Positions 1 through 11,905 are shown, numbered from the stretch's first letter. The stretch: DNA of 64,000 nt from Trichobilharzia szidati (GCA_944472155.2 OX235273.1:102074582-102138581), one strand, 5' to 3'. Notes: generated from the letters alone by a model not told the origin. A program made the numbers and translations.

Positions 1-19
1 CGCCTCAAGTCTCTGAACC

Positions 20-210
20 GTATAAAAGCACAGATTTGATATTCGTATCGATTATCCGAATCTGGTTCCTTACGGTGCGTGGCACATTGTTCACCTTCAG
101 CCGGTCAAAAGTTCAAGATAAAGAGGTATGGCTGTGCACAGGAGCTAGCAACCCCCCTCACATCCTGGAAAATCAATCCACTGGCTACAGAAATTTTAAA
201 GCGCAGAAAA
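20..210 (+). repeat. Possible copy of dispersed repeat R3
   Basis: A block containing AAAGAGGTATGGCTGTGCAC and then AGCTAGCAACCCC resembles the segment AAAGAGGGAAGGTTGGGCAT followed by ACTAGCAACCCC that is shared by the clearer R3 copies near 1.1, 22.9 and 31.3 kb. The match is partial and the window edge cuts the context, so this is a weak call. Confidence 0.3.
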
Positions 211-214
211 AAAA

Positions 215-1015
215 TAAGCAAATTGAAACTGGGATAGCAGTATTTTGTTTGTTCCTCAAGATTGCAGATAATATTTTCTATGTTTCTGTTAACAATAAAA
301 TCACGTCAAACAAATATCTAACTTACAGGTGAAAAAAATATTTAAACAACTACAGTTTTGAAAAGACTACTCTAAAGAAATCTGATAAATTCATTCCAAT
401 ATTTTCGCGTTATCTAAAAGAAGTGGAAAAAAAGTGAGATGAATGTAAGTGTAGAATTTAGGCATTGTGTTAGAGTATATATATATTGCATATCTAATAT
501 GGATGAAGCAAGACTTTATATCTAACAACAGTAGTTTGGTCAGAAATTTTAATCAGAAGGGAATCAGTAGATTGAAGTTAGAGATAAAAAAAGAGTAATT
601 CTGAAGACTGGTAAATTTTAAGTACCAGAAAATATCGTGTCTGTAATTCTCATATCCCTTGCAACAGAGATTGCATCTTTTGGATGCATATGCGTAAAAT
701 ATATAAACATATATGTATGTATATATATCAATCATTTTAAGATACTAGATATCTTGGGAAATTAAATAACTAACTAACTAACTAACTTTGAGAGGATTAA
801 GGATATATATAAAGTTACATAAAAAGTAGATTATTTATTTTAGTTGAAACTTAATTTTACTTAATCAGTGATTTACTCATGTGGAAACAAACCTTAAGGC
901 TAAATCTATAAAGACTTATTAGTTATGAAATATATAATAGAAATCGTATTCCAAACTGCAATGCGAAATATATTTTCAATTGTTTCAGTTTTTATTTTAG
1001 TCGACATTAGTTTCC
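215..1015. other. AT-rich interval with simple repeats
   Basis: No coding or mobile element signature is seen. It holds short AT dinucleotide runs (about 473-490 and 700-730) and a TAAC tetranucleotide array at 767-786. The short open frames here have no recognisable protein character. Confidence 0.5.
767..786. repeat. TAAC microsatellite
   Basis: Five perfect tandem copies of TAAC. Confidence 0.9.
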
Positions 1016-1017
1016 AG

Positions 1018-1150
1018 AAGGTGCCGTAGTTCAGCAGTAGAGTGGTCGTCAACCATACATATGGTTCCGGTTTTGATCTCCGGCCAATTCACTCTTAGAC
1101 CTCAATAGGCTGGTAATAAGACCTGTAAAGAGGGAAGGTTTGGCATCATT
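1018..1150 (+). repeat. Repeat family R3, tRNA-like SINE
   Basis: The head GTAGTTCAGCAGTAGAGTGG resembles a pol III box A region. A degenerate box B-like segment (GGTTTTGATCTCC) follows, then the R3 body with AATAAGACCTGTAAAGAGG. The same order occurs in reverse near 22.9 kb. This copy stops in a TTATTATTG run and seems to lack the 3' tail found in other copies. Confidence 0.55.
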
Positions 1151-1209
1151 TATTATTGTTCAAGTTAATTTGCACTGACTGTTGTTTAATTATTTCGAGG
1201 TGAAAATGT

Positions 1210-1410
1210 TTAGTCTCTGACGACATGTTGCTTCTTAGTACGGACACTTTGACGATATCTGACTATGGACACAATATTATTTAGGAGATGGTGACTACCA
1301 GTGGGATCCACGATGTTTATCGCATCCTACATGATACTCGACAGCTGGACCCACTTGCATCCATACTGACTGATGGTGTTCCCAATGGGAATTAAACACA
1401 GAATCCATTA
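1210..1410 (+). repeat. Dispersed repeat R7
   Basis: Contains GACGATATCTGA, then GGTGACTACCAGTGGGATCC and the ending ACTGATGGTGTTCCC. The order matches 14510-14850 (ACGATATCTGAGG, then GGTGACTGGTAGTGGAATCC) and more weakly 28935-29060. No coding capacity is seen, and its class is unknown. Confidence 0.45.
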
Positions 1411-1479
1411 TTTAAAATTTCAAAGGGTTATCTAATAGTCCAACGGATCACAATGGAACTAGTCAAACAGAAATTAAGT

Positions 1480-2560
1480 AATAATAATAATTTCTGAAAG
1501 TCTATTTAACAAGACGTGAACAAGATGGAACACTAAAAAGATCTATCTACAGAAAGCCAAAATGGAACGGATAACTTACTAACTACCACAATTGAGTGCC
1601 TTATGTACAAAACGAAACCTGATCTGTTCACTGAGCCACAAAATCCTCAGCATTTGCAGCCCTGATACCACGTACGAGCAGCTAAACACTCTGAAGAGAA
1701 TCCTCCTCGAAAAGGCTATCCAGAACGTTTCATCACAAAATCTATGAAACCGAAACCACCAAAACCGCCCACACCTGCTTCCGAAAAACTTAAGTACCTG
1801 AATCCACGATCTAATAGGGACTCATCGGCAGAAATACTGAGAAATCGCCTATTCCGCTCACTAAAGAAAACTTTTTTCGCTGCTGAACCTTCTCTACAAA
1901 ACTAATGACTCATTTCATCAATGTACATCTAGCAATTCACCTGCTCGTGTAGAGCTAGGTATGTTGGTTGTACCCAGCATTCGCTATCCAAACGTATCAT
2001 TGAACAGTTACACTCATGATTTTAAAAAGGAGAAATTAGGTCACACCTAGGCTCTATTCTGGACACCAAGCAAACCCACAAAGTAACTTCAAAGTCGTGT
2101 ACAGAATACGTGGGAATGTTACTAAAACTTCTTCAAACCGCAGAAGCAATGGAAACTCACATGTAAAATCTTGAACTCTGCATACAAATGAAGTTTGTTT
2201 AGTCATTAAATCTACAGTCGACCTAACATATCTTAACACCAAATGCGTAATTTTTGTTTCGTCTTTTTTGTTTGCTTGTTTGTCCCTTAATTTTATAATA
2301 TTTTCTCCCCTACCCCTTATTAAATCTCTACGCCTTATTACCACTGTTGTCAACTTGACTTTGTTCAGTTTTAATTTTGGTTGAGCTCTACTCAACCCCG
2401 TCAATTAAATTACGTCACTCAGCTTGCTTATTTAATCTTATTTTAGTTTCTACCTGATTAACGCCTTCTACATTAGGTAATTTGTTATCCAAAATTTACA
2501 ATTCTGATGACAAATGTTTGGAAATATTTGTTTTGCTGCTAAGAAATATAATAATTTTCC
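1480..2560 (+). mobile_element. Penelope-like element relic, 3' half (lineage A)
   Basis: A 5'-truncated PLE. Translation gives the end of the RT (REQDGTLKRSIYRKPKWNG), the linker with LRNRLFRSLKKTFFAAEP at about 1840-1895, and degraded GIY-YIG remnants after 1920 (SPARVELGMLVVPSIRYPNV-like in a shifted frame). Segments then match the PLE C-terminus (a helix with EAMETH-like residues). Several stops and frameshifts disrupt it. The non-coding tail (TACGTCA motif near 2412, end near 2560) aligns with tails of the copies at 26.2-27.1 and 44.8-46 kb. PLE proteins pair a telomerase-related RT with a GIY-YIG endonuclease. The antisense frame 2054-2404 is a shadow. Confidence 0.78.
2497..2540 (+). 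ncRNA. Decayed hammerhead-like motif in PLE tail
   Basis: CTGATGA (2504-2510) is followed by CAAATGTTTG, which can form a short helix II, then GAAA (2521-2524) and GCTG (2535-2538). It sits about 330 nt after the PLE coding end. The PLE at 26.2 kb has its terminal motif at the same distance once a tail duplication is subtracted. The core is intact but helices I and III have decayed, so activity is not expected. Hammerheads are known in PLE terminal repeats of other animals; this assignment is inferred from comparing copies. Confidence 0.45.
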
Positions 2561-2624
2561 AGTGGTTCTCCAATTGAAGTCAATTCCTAATCAACCTTAA
2601 ATTCAATCATTTCCCTGCAAACCA

Positions 2625-2975
2625 GAACCCGGAAGTTAATATTGTTCTCACTGACGACTGACTACAAAATGAAGTTGCATGAAGTACTAGTGAGAAATCG
2701 TAATCACTTCGGTCCACCAATTTGGCTGTGAGGACAAATACTCGCCGTTAATATACGCTGGTATTTGCACTATATATAGCGAATTGGTAGAAATTAGATT
2801 TGACGGACGATTGGTTTCTTTCTCAATGACTGGGTTTTAGGCAGGACTACCTTATAACCTGGAGGTCGTGGCTTCGATCTCCATTGGGGTCTCGAACAAG
2901 GATGGAACAGCTGTCCAGTACTCTGAGGTTTTCAATGTGTCTGTAACTGAAGTCAATTAGTGATCAGTCTTGATA
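2625..2975 (+). repeat. Dispersed repeat R4, tRNA-like, with R5 head
   Basis: The first part holds GTGAGGACAAATACTCGCCG, shared with copies near 40.5 and 50.8 kb (reverse). The second part holds GAGGTCGTGGCTTCGATCTC (box B-like), then GGAACAGCTGTCCAGTACTC and a GTCAATTAGTGATCAG ending. The same order recurs at more than ten places in the window, so it is a high-copy, probably pol III-derived repeat. Confidence 0.55.
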
Positions 2976-3244
2976 AGAAATTACTGTCACATGTTAACTG
3001 GCTCAATATCTGTTTCTAAGCTGAAGATATCCGCTTCATCTTCACATTGGAATAGTTTGTTGTCATTCATAACGGCTACTTTTACTGCTTCTTTTTATAC
3101 TTGCTCCTGGCAAATATTTTTGGAGTTACTGAAACATTTCGACTTCTAAGGATTCTGAATCAAATTGACAATTTGCAAGTTGGTCAATAATTTAGCAGTT
3201 TACTTAATTTGATTGGCGGAATTTTACTGTAGTTTCCTTTAGAA

Positions 3245-3550
3245 ATCAAGTTATTCCGATCAAAATATGTGATCTGCTTGACACCTTAAATGGCAACCAA
3301 AGAAGTAAGCATGTTTGGGACCCGACATATCAGGATTAATAGCTGAAGCCGTTTTGCAAAGATTACAATTAATAGCTCTACCTATAATTAAACCAAAACT
3401 CTGGGTACGCTGTGTTGATGATACATTTGTAATAACTAGAAGAAATGATTCGCAATATACCACTTAATTGATAAACAACATATTTGAAGACATCAAATTC
3501 TCGAGAGAGAAAGAATTTGACAACAAAATTCCATTTTTAGGTGTCTAAAT
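3245..3550 (+). pseudogene. PLE reverse transcriptase fragment
   Basis: The plus strand reads GPDISGLIAEAVLQRLQ, then KLWVRCVDDTFVITRR and, after one stop, NNIFEDIKFSREKEF and KIPFLGV. This is the order of PLE RT motifs: the GSPISGLIAE-type motif, the catalytic (Y/C)VDDTF box at 3411-3425 and the FLDV region. It is a roughly 100-codon internal piece with a stop after the VDD box. It may belong to a different insertion from the copy at 1480-2560, because the part order is reversed (RT core downstream of C-terminus). Confidence 0.75.
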
Positions 3551-4098
3551 CAGGAGGATTTGTGTCCTTGACGTGCTCTTCGATTAGTGCGCTACATTTA
3601 CTTATTTACATGAAACTCTCATTTCTCTGGTGTTTCTGGCCAGGAAGTTGTGGAATTTATTGTAATTCGTCTACCTTCGAACACTGAATCTGTGGATATA
3701 ATCTTGTTGACTATTAATAGCTATAACTAACTGTTTGGCATTTTGTGACTGTTTAACACTAACAAATATCTATGACTCTATATATTATTGGATTTACATG
3801 CCCATGTTGATACAAGCCAGTGAGTCTGTGGTTAAGTATCATTTTTGGTAATTGCATTTAACGGTGATATTTTTGCTACGGTACTTTTTGTTATTGTCAC
3901 TGCTTTTCCTGTTGTGACTATTTTGCCGTTGTTGTTCTGATTGCTTTATTCCTAGTTTTCTTGATTCTAAGGGGAGCAGCCCATGAAGTCGTTCCTCCGA
4001 AACTAACGCCTCTATGTAACAACTTCCTACTCAGGCGTGAAGCTAGCAAACAGAAACTTCAGTACAGTGAGCCTCTTTGAGACAAAAGAAAAGTCTGT

Positions 4099-4503
4099 GT
4101 GAGGATATGGAACGTCTGCACTATGTATGAGACTGGAAAGACTGTCCAGATTGCAAGTGAGATGAAAAGATATGGTATTAAAGTATTGGGAATATGTGAA
4201 AGCAGATGGAATGGGAGTGTGGTCACAAAACTGTCAACAGGGGAGTTGATGATCTACTCCGGTCACCCAGAAAACAATCACATGCACACCGAGGGTGTGG
4301 CTATCATGATGTCACCAACGGCAACGGAGGACCTGATGCAATGTGAAGCGATCTCCCTCAGAATAGTGACCTCTAGATTCAACTCCAAAGGAAGGAGTGA
4401 CAATTATACAATGCTATGCACCCACACACAACGCAGACCTCGAAAGGAAACAAGAGTTCTACAGACAGCTACAGGCAGCGATGGAAAATACTCCAGCTGG
4501 TGA
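4099..4503 (+). pseudogene. RTE apurinic-type endonuclease, N-terminal part
   Basis: In intact elements this domain nicks target DNA to prime reverse transcription. The 134-codon frame begins RIWNVCTMYETGKTVQIA, has the E-containing motif LGICESRW (about residues 30-37), and then GELMIYSGH and TEGVAIMMSP. This matches the start of the APE endonuclease of RTE elements, with the conserved asparagine at WNV and the catalytic glutamate retained. The frame is lost after residue 134; the HNVIGDFNAK-like part survives only as MGDMTAKLG-like residues at about 4519-4545 in another frame. The C-terminal endonuclease half is broken up between 4500 and 5000. The start is probably not the native one. Confidence 0.85.
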
Positions 4504-5314
4504 CATTAAAATACTAATGGGAGACATGACCGCCAAACTGGGATCAGACAACACATAGTGGATAGAGAAGCTCTCAGAGAAATGGATGAACTCTTCGCTC
4601 ACTTCTGCGCCTTCAATGAACAATGATTGGTGGCAGGGTACACAAGCAAAAAGATTTCCACGAGGCAACATGGGGGTCATCAGATGGGCGAACCAAATAC
4701 AAAATTGACTTCATCTCAGTGCCATTCAAGGAAGCGGAGACGCCGCTTACTGGACAAAAAGAAAGATGAGGAGCAGACATTGGCTCAGACCACTATCTCG
4801 TACAAAGGACAATCCAAATCAAATTACAAACTTTCAAGGAAATAGGAGCTGCAGACTGACAACAAGCTAAGTTCAGTACTCATAAACTAAAGGATCAGGA
4901 TACAAAGGACATCTTCACTGCAGTCATAAGGAAAAAGGTGGAGACACAAATCAACACTAGCGAAGTGACCAGAGTTGAAAAACACTGGAAAAACATGAGA
5001 GCGGTATGGAGTCAAACCTGCATGTAGGTTCTAGACAAAAACAGGGGACAGGATGAACAGTGGCTCATTACAGACACATAAAGACTGATAGAAGAGAGAA
5101 GAATGGTGAAACAAAAGATTATCCAGAGCATCGACCAGCAAGAAAAACAGGAGTTTAATGCTGGCTACAATACGCCGAAAAAAGAGTAAAGAACAGCGGC
5201 AGGGAAGACAAAAGAAAATATTCTGAAGTTATGGCAAGTGTAGCATAATCAGTTGCAGGCAAAGGAGACCTCGCAACACTCTACCAAACAACTAGGTACC
5301 TATCGGGTAAAAGT

Positions 5315-6240
5315 TTGACACAAATTAAGCCAGTGAAGGATGACAATGGAAAGTCACTCACCAAAGAAGTGGAGCAAGGGAAACACTGGGCTGAACACTT
5401 CAAAAGACTCCTAAATCGACCATTACCTACAACCCGTCCAACAATACCAACGACGGAGACAGAGCTACCAGTGAACACCAACCCCACGACGAAAACACAA
5501 GTCCTGAAGGCAATCAAGATGCTGAAAGCTGGAAAAGCAGCAGGACCAGATGGAATCCCAGCAGAGGCATTGAAAGTGGACCCAGAGACAACAGCAAACC
5601 TGATGACGCCACTACTGGAGAAGGTGTGGAAAGAAGGCAAAGTACCTGAGGATTGGAAGAAAGGATACTTATTCAAACTACCAAAGAAAGGAGACCTAAG
5701 TCAATGCAAGAACTGGCGCGGAATTATGCTCCTGTCCATCCCAAGCAAAATACTGAGCCGCATCATCCTGGAGAGAATCAAACATGAAAAACTTCGACCG
5801 GAAAGGGCTGGATTCAAGAGAAACAAGTCATGCGTTGATCAGACCGCCACATTACGGATCATCATTGAACAGAGCCTTGAATGGCAGTTAGCTCTTTATG
5901 TCAACTTCATTGACTTTAGAAAGCCTTAGACAGCGTCGGTCGAGAGGTGATCTGGAAACTACTTAGCTACAACGGGGTGCCACCAACAATTACACATCTC
6001 ATCCAACAGTTGTACGACAATGCTGCATGCTAAATAATCCAAGATGGCAAACTCACGGAATCCTTCAAGGCGAGGATGGGAGTAAGACAAGGCTGCCCAC
6101 CATCTCCAATGATTTTCCTGATTGTAGTGGACTGAATAATGTAGCAGAGAGCTGACAATGAGGAAAGAGGCATTAAATGCACCCACACAAAAACTTATAG
6201 GATCTGGACTTAGCCGATGATATTTGTCTTATTTTCCACA
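5315..6240 (+). pseudogene. RTE reverse transcriptase, frameshifted
   Basis: The 204-codon frame 5315-5929 holds the RT entry region: EVEQGKHWAEHFKRLLNRP, KAGKAAGPDGIPAEALK (residues 71-87, RT motif 1 area), PKKGDLSQCKNWRGI and LERIKHEKLRPERAGFKRN. A deletion near 5923 breaks the DFRKAFDSV-type motif that carries the first catalytic aspartate. The next frame gives MGVRQGCPPSP at about 6076-6108 and DLADDICLI at 6207-6233, the catalytic box with LADD in place of FADD. A stop separates these two blocks. The frame 5281-5676 on the other strand is only its shadow. Confidence 0.9.
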
Positions 6241-7104
6241 AACTAGAAGATATGCAAGTCAAGAGCAACAAGTTGGCAGAAGAAGCAACCAGAGAAGATA
6301 GGACTTCAGGTAAACACAGAAAAAATAGGTGATGAAGATTCCTGGCCAACAGAAACAGCAGCAAAAACAGACAACAATCAGGATAAATAGGAGAAATGTG
6401 AAAGAAGTGACCTCCTTCACCTACCTACTTGGGAAGCATCGATTCAACTACAGGCGGACAGAAATGATTAGGATATTAGAGCAGCGAGGACAGGGAAAGG
6501 AAGACAAGCTTTTATTACTCTCAAGTACCTTTTGAGATCAACAGCACTCAGCATGAAAAATAAGATCCGGAATTTCAACTTCAATGTGAAGTCAGTGCTA
6601 CCTACTATACGGATCAGAGATTTGGAGCGTCACGAAGGGAACTTTGAACAAATCACAGACCTTCATCGACAGCTGTCGTCAGGATCAGATGGCAGGTGAG
6701 AAAAGATCAGCAAAAAGGACGTTTGGGAGCGAGCGAACCAACCTGCCAGGAACCGATTGTGCAACAAATAAGCAGTAAGAAATGGAGGTGGATTGACCAT
6801 ACTCTGAGAAAACCATCAAGTGACATCATGAGACAGGCTCTCGAGTGAGACCTGAAGGGAAGGCAGTGAGCTGGTCGTCAGTGTGAGGGTGACAAGGAGG
6901 ACGTGATGTGAAGAGGAGATGAAAGCATGTGGGCAGACGTGGAGCCATATGAAACGTTGGTAGAGAACCGATTGCAGGAGAGACAAGCGGCTGAAGCCCT
7001 GTGTTCCTCTAGGGACTACTGGTAACAATAATATAGTAATAAATATCAGGAGAACTGACGCAGGTAACTTGGAAACACCAGCATATACAAAATTGACGCA
7101 CACA

Positions 7105-7740
7105 AACTAAATACTGAACTATAGTAGTATTACCCAATTACCCGCAAAAGAAACAGTGTGCAGACATTGTTTGAAAGATTTAAAACACACCATAGCACTC
7201 CTGTATTGAAGATAACACAGGAAAAGTACCTACTGACCGTCTAAAGTAAAGGATAGGTGTCCTCACGATTTCACCAAAAAGTGTTTAAACTCGAGTCTTA
7301 ACATAAACAACAAACCATCATAAAAGACTACAAGAAAATTCATTATATCTTAAAAAGAATATCTCTGAAATAACACCTGGAACATTAAAACCGTTTGAAA
7401 TAGATATGGCACACAAGCCAACACAACCACTTGATTAGATACTGTGTAAAGCGGAAGATCCAACAGAAAAAGAAGATAAAATAATACCATTTAAAAAATG
7501 AATCTCATGATCTGCATAAACACAAGGCTGGTCAAATTGGGTTTCCCCTTCACCTCAGAATCCAAGATCATAAATTACCTTTGAGAAGACGCCATGCGTA
7601 TTCTTTCATATCGATGAATGTAGACAATTACGAACACGAATTTGATTAGGTAAGTGTAGAAATTTTGAATAGAAGAATCAGCAAATATGAAGTTAGGGGA
7701 TTTCTAGAAGCCTGATACTCAGATAAATCAGAGATTAACA
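7105..7740. other. AT-rich interval, nothing recognised
   Basis: No gene, element or repeat relative was identified between the RTE element and the next antisense RTE copy. Confidence 0.4.
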
Positions 7741-7744
7741 AAAA

Positions 7745-8215
7745 CATTATTTATTATTATTGTTATTCTTTTGCGTCCCGAGTGGAACATGGGGCTTCAG
7801 CAACACAACTACACTTTGTTCTGTTTTCTGCCATCCCCCTCAACTGGGTCCACGATAGATCAAAGTTTCTCATCTCTTCTTTACACGATATCCACATGTC
7901 ACCGCAGGACGACCCGCTCGTCGCTTCCCACTCGGATTCCACTTCAGGACCTGGTGTACGATGTCATTTGTCGGCCTCCTCAGTGTATTTTCGATCCATC
8001 TCCACCTTCTCCTATATATTTGTTAAGCGATCTTCTCTTGCTCAGTTGGTTCGTTCCACTGAAGCGTTTCTTGTTGCTTATCCTTTCTGGCCGTTTGATC
8101 TTCAGTATGGAGCCAGCGAAGTTCGCAGCTGTTGATGAAAGTCTGCAACAGGCTGTTGAAAATCCTTGCCTTGACACACTGGCCAAATTTCTAACCAGTG
8201 GAGAAGTGACAGACT
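7745..8215 (-). mobile_element. RTE retrotransposon 3' end fragment
   Basis: Reading the minus strand, the piece ends with the RTE terminus: the complement of CGTCCCGAGTGGAACATGGG and a TTATTATTATTGTTATT tail at 7749-7768. The body aligns with the 3' half of the elements at 3955-7045 and 9845-10930; for example GATCTTCAGTATGGAGCCAG here corresponds to GATCTTCAATATTGAGCCAG near 10153. The plus-strand frames of 166 and 117 codons over this piece lie antisense to a retrotransposon and are not genes. Confidence 0.75.
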
Positions 8216-8289
8216 TCAAATTGTATACCACTGACATCAACCAGCACTGCTTATTAGTCAGATCAGTTTGAACTGCTATTTCGCTAGCT

Positions 8290-9840
8290 CCAGACCGGTA
8301 GTATCAGCTATGTACCCGGTTGGACTCAGTTCAGAAAGGCGAGTCAATTGAAACCAAATGATATCTGGGCAGGTACTTGACCGACCTGGTCATACCATAA
8401 GTCAAAGTCACAATTTGCAATTTACACAGTTCGAGTGATGAAATTTCACCGTAGATTCGTTTGGAAACCAAGCTGTTTAGATCACAATATATGATCCCGT
8501 AAACTGCATTCAATAAAGAAAGCAGATTTGTGTAAAACTTTATACTACTGATACAATTGGAATGAGTAGTTGCACATTAGTTATAGCAACCAGCAGCAAG
8601 AACACTCTTGCTTCGCTTGTTTAACGGAAACAACAAACAATGATCACTATTGTAGTTACCTTTTAATCCTAAAGTCACATATATGTCACAAGAGGACAAG
8701 AACAATAGATGCAATGAAGGCTATGAGCATAAAACAAAAGAAGCCTAGTTGATATCAAAAAATAGCTGATTAGACAATCAAAGTAAGTTGAGATTCATTC
8801 ATTTGACACTCATTTATTTCCCTTTTACCCTAATTATGCAAAACAAAACAATCAACAAATTCACTATATATATCTGATTGATAAGCATCAGAACCTTACC
8901 ATCACTTGATTACCACTGAATACCTTTTAACAATGCCCAAATTGTTAGTTAGTTTTGTTTTCACCATTTAAGATGAAAACAATGCTTAAGGTTTAGTCAA
9001 GCATACTCAAGCACTACATTTTTTGTTATCTTCCGTGGGAATTTTTCAACGACACACATTATTATTATTATTATTACTAGTACCTCAAAGAAGAGGTTTC
9101 CATCTTGTTAAATTTCTACCTCAATGATTCATAAAGATATCATTATAGAAATACCTTCTTTATAGATGAAAAAAGACAACCTCTTAACAACCTTCATTTA
9201 GCTCTTTTTGGTGATTAGGTAATCACAGTTTCGTTTTTATTTAGCTTCTGCAAAAGAGAAACAATAGTTTGTTAAGCAAAAAAAGGCGGAGAAGAGGAAA
9301 CAGCAGGAGAAAGAGAGAGCGAGAGTTTGTTGGATTTGTTTTGCTTTTATGAAGCTGTGAGTTCTGTCTTTTTTTTAAATTAAGTGTCTTGTTTACGGAT
9401 AACAAAACATATATATGCTGGTTGATTATTTGTCTGGAAATTTTTCGGTAAGTTTTATGGTTAAAGAACGAAAGAAAATAGCTTATTTTGTTTGAATACA
9501 AAATTTGGAAACTTCAGACAAATTATGAGAGACAAAATTAGGGGTATATTTAAATGCATATTTCTATGCTTTTTCCTCTTAAATTCTTTGTATTCTATAA
9601 TTCTTTCTATTAAAAGTTTTATGTTTTTGCAAAGGTTTACAAGCTATTATTGAGTTGTGTTCTTTTAAAGTAAACTCAAACTCACTCGCAGTACATTTCT
9701 AAAAATATGATTTGAATCAGCAGTTAGGAGATGTTGGTGTCGATGAGAATGGATGATACGATGACAAAATGGTACGCGCATATTATACTCTAACCTCCAA
9801 ATATATTTAACATTTAACATGGTTAATTCGAATAAAACTT
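8290..9840. other. AT-rich interval, nothing recognised
   Basis: Holds an ATT microsatellite at about 9059-9077 and short spurious frames, including an 86-codon minus-strand frame over a low-complexity A- and G-rich stretch (9241-9501). No coding signature is seen. Confidence 0.4.
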
Positions 9841-9844
9841 TGGT

Positions 9845-10930
9845 CGTTCAGAATAAATAATATTACTATTGTTCCCTTGGGTTCCACGTGGAACATAAGG
9901 CTTCGGCAACACGTTTACACGTCTATACTCTCGCTTGCCTAACGAATGTCACTGAGCTTCCATCTTCTCCTTGCTTGATTTCCTCTATGTCATCCCTGGA
10001 CACAAGCCCAAATTGTCGTTTCTAATTCGGATTCCATTAGAGCGACGGCGTGTGCCCAATTCATCCCTAATTTTTCAGCATATTTCTTGAGCAATAAGTT
10101 CTTAGTTTGTGTGTTCCCAGAGTTTCTCGTTCCTAACTTTCTCTGGTCATTTGATCTTCAATATTGAGCCAGCGAAAGGGATAGCTATTGACAGCGAAAG
10201 CCTGCTAAAATGCTTTTCGTGACACCAATGTCAAGTTTCTGACCCACAATAAAGAACTGTTGTTGTATTGAAAATCAGGATTTTGTTATTTATGTTAAGT
10301 GCAGAAGATTATGAAACTGATTTTGTAGCAATGAAGGCGTAGTTTGCCTTTTTGACTCTATCCTTGACATCGTCGTCAGTGACACCTGTAGTTGAAATGA
10401 TAACGCCTACACGTGTAAAGGATGTGACCCCATTCAAATTTCGCTCGTTGATAATGATCGTCGCTGGTTACTGCTAGTTGGTTATCACTGTCACATCCGT
10501 CTTCTCTGTGTTCATCTTAAGTCCTCTCTTTGCTGCCTTTTTTGACAGCTCGTCAGTTTTCGCCTGTATATCTTTGGGGTCTGTGTGACATACTACAGAA
10601 ATCATTCGCGAAATCAAGATCTTCTACAGTCTTTTTATAGATCCAAGGTATCCTATCTTCTCGCCCCCCACGCCCGGTCTACCTCATAATCCAATCCACT
10701 TTAACTAGTCTTGTCTTGCTCCTGTTTTCACCTGAGAGTCTTGGCTGATTTTGTTAAAAACCTGTTGAATTAAGCTGATAAAGACTTGGGACACTACACA
10801 CAGTTGTGGTGAAGTGGCTTTCAAATATTTCACAGTCAACACTGTTGAAGGCTCTTTTAAAGTCAATGTCACTGAGGCAGATATCTGACTGCCATTTTAT
10901 TCCTTGTTGAGAATACCAAATATATTTCAG
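9845..10930 (-). mobile_element. RTE retrotransposon, 5'-truncated
   Basis: On the minus strand the order is an RT motif (about 10910-10840: DIDFKRAFNSVD), the catalytic box as DLDFANDF (FADD mutated to FAND, about 10615-10595), a C-terminal segment, and the RTE 3' end (complement of CCCTTGGGTTCCACGTGGAA at 9872-9891 with an AATAATATTACTATTG tail). Length is near 1.1 kb, so parts of the RT-to-tail region are deleted. The loss of the second catalytic aspartate and multiple stops make it dead. Confidence 0.8.
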
Positions 10931-10934
10931 AATC

Positions 10935-11690
10935 TATACTGTTGAGCAGTGATGCATGAGTAACTAAGCAGCGATCATGTGAAAACAACTGAACGTAACA
11001 GGGCAGCCTGTCAAATTATTTAACTAGTCAACAATCTGCTGTCAGCCTAATCAGTCCACTTAAGCAGTAAAGGTAAGCATGCAATATTAAATGAGGATGA
11101 AAGTTGCGAGCTAAAATTTTCTGAGAATTATTTACTACTAATGAGGTTCTGTTTGTTGAATGGGACAATACAATATGATAAAAGACGCTTTTAGGCTGTT
11201 ACATGTAGTCCATCTAAGTAAAGATGTATTTGTGCGATATACGAATGGTGGAATCCAGTTACATATCTACATGGCAATTTGCAAGTTAAAGAGTGGAACG
11301 TCAACAAATAAGGAAATCTGATACTTAAAAGTAATTGACACAACTGTTGATAATGTAATCAGGTTAAAAATTACAGAGTTGAGTTAGACTGTGTATGAAT
11401 ATGACAGGGGGTTTTACTGTGGGAATTACTGTTTTCAGTATATGAAAGTATTTTCCCCTGGCAGTTTTGTTATAAATTCTTGAAGACTGCTTTAGCGTCA
11501 GTCCTATCATTCATTTCTGTGATGTTTTGCCACAAATGATGATAGTTTGAGAGTGTAATTGTTTACCAAGGCACTCCACCACATCTTTGCGTAATCTCAT
11601 CTTCTAAGCATGATTTCTCCCTTTTATGCATGTGAATCTCTTAATGTGCGGATGCGAGCTTAGTTACAATGTGGAATGTGCTGTAACAAT
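10935..11690. other. Nothing recognised
   Basis: AT-rich sequence with no long reading frame and no match to the repeat families defined elsewhere in the window. Confidence 0.4.
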
Positions 11691-11694
11691 CGAT

Positions 11695-11905
11695 TTTTTT
11701 ATTATTTTTTATTTTTTTATTTTTATTTTTGATTACAGCTTGATGCCACACCGTATTTTCAGTACAAGTATGACATTTTCAGCATGGATATCGGTAGCCC
11801 AAATTTCGCAGGCCGACCATAGATGTCGGGTGTGCGTCGGCAGGGGATCGAACCCCGGACCACGTGCATGGTCGGCGAGAGTCCTAACCACTGTGCCACC
11901 GACGC
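11695..11905 (-). mobile_element. tRNA-derived SINE, family S2
   Basis: On the minus strand the element starts with GCGTCGGTGGCACAGTGGTT, which contains a consensus pol III box A, followed by GGTTCGATCCCC (box B). The tRNA-unrelated body has TTTGGGCTACCGATATCC and AAATACGGTGTGG, and an A-rich AAAATAAAA-type tail follows. The copies at 47676-47862 and 51230-51421 share the whole order. The plus-strand 106-codon and minus-strand 62-codon frames across it are incidental. Confidence 0.85.

Larger units (their letters stand above)
3955..7045 (+). mobile_element. RTE-clade non-LTR retrotransposon, decayed
   Basis: This is the longest retroelement here. It runs from a GC-richer 5' segment (about 3955-4098) through an APE-type endonuclease, a spacer, an RTE reverse transcriptase and a C-terminal region (FNVKSVLPTIR at about 6575-6610), to a short 3' end with GTGTTCCTCTAGGGACTACT and an AATAATATAGTAATAA tail. 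Short-repeat tails of this kind are typical of the RTE clade, and the schistosome SR2-type elements are the nearest family I know. Many frameshifts and stops make it inactive. At least twelve truncated relatives in the window share its 3' half. Confidence 0.9.

Noticed and set aside
2054..2404. 116-codon minus-strand frame
   Set aside because: Antisense to the PLE C-terminus and tail.
5281..5676. 131-codon minus-strand frame
   Set aside because: Antisense to the RTE reverse transcriptase, rich in S, F and V as expected for an antisense shadow.
7771..8271. 166-codon plus-strand frame, the second longest in the window
   Set aside because: It runs antisense over an RTE 3' end fragment; no domain, and the RTE order is clear on the minus strand.
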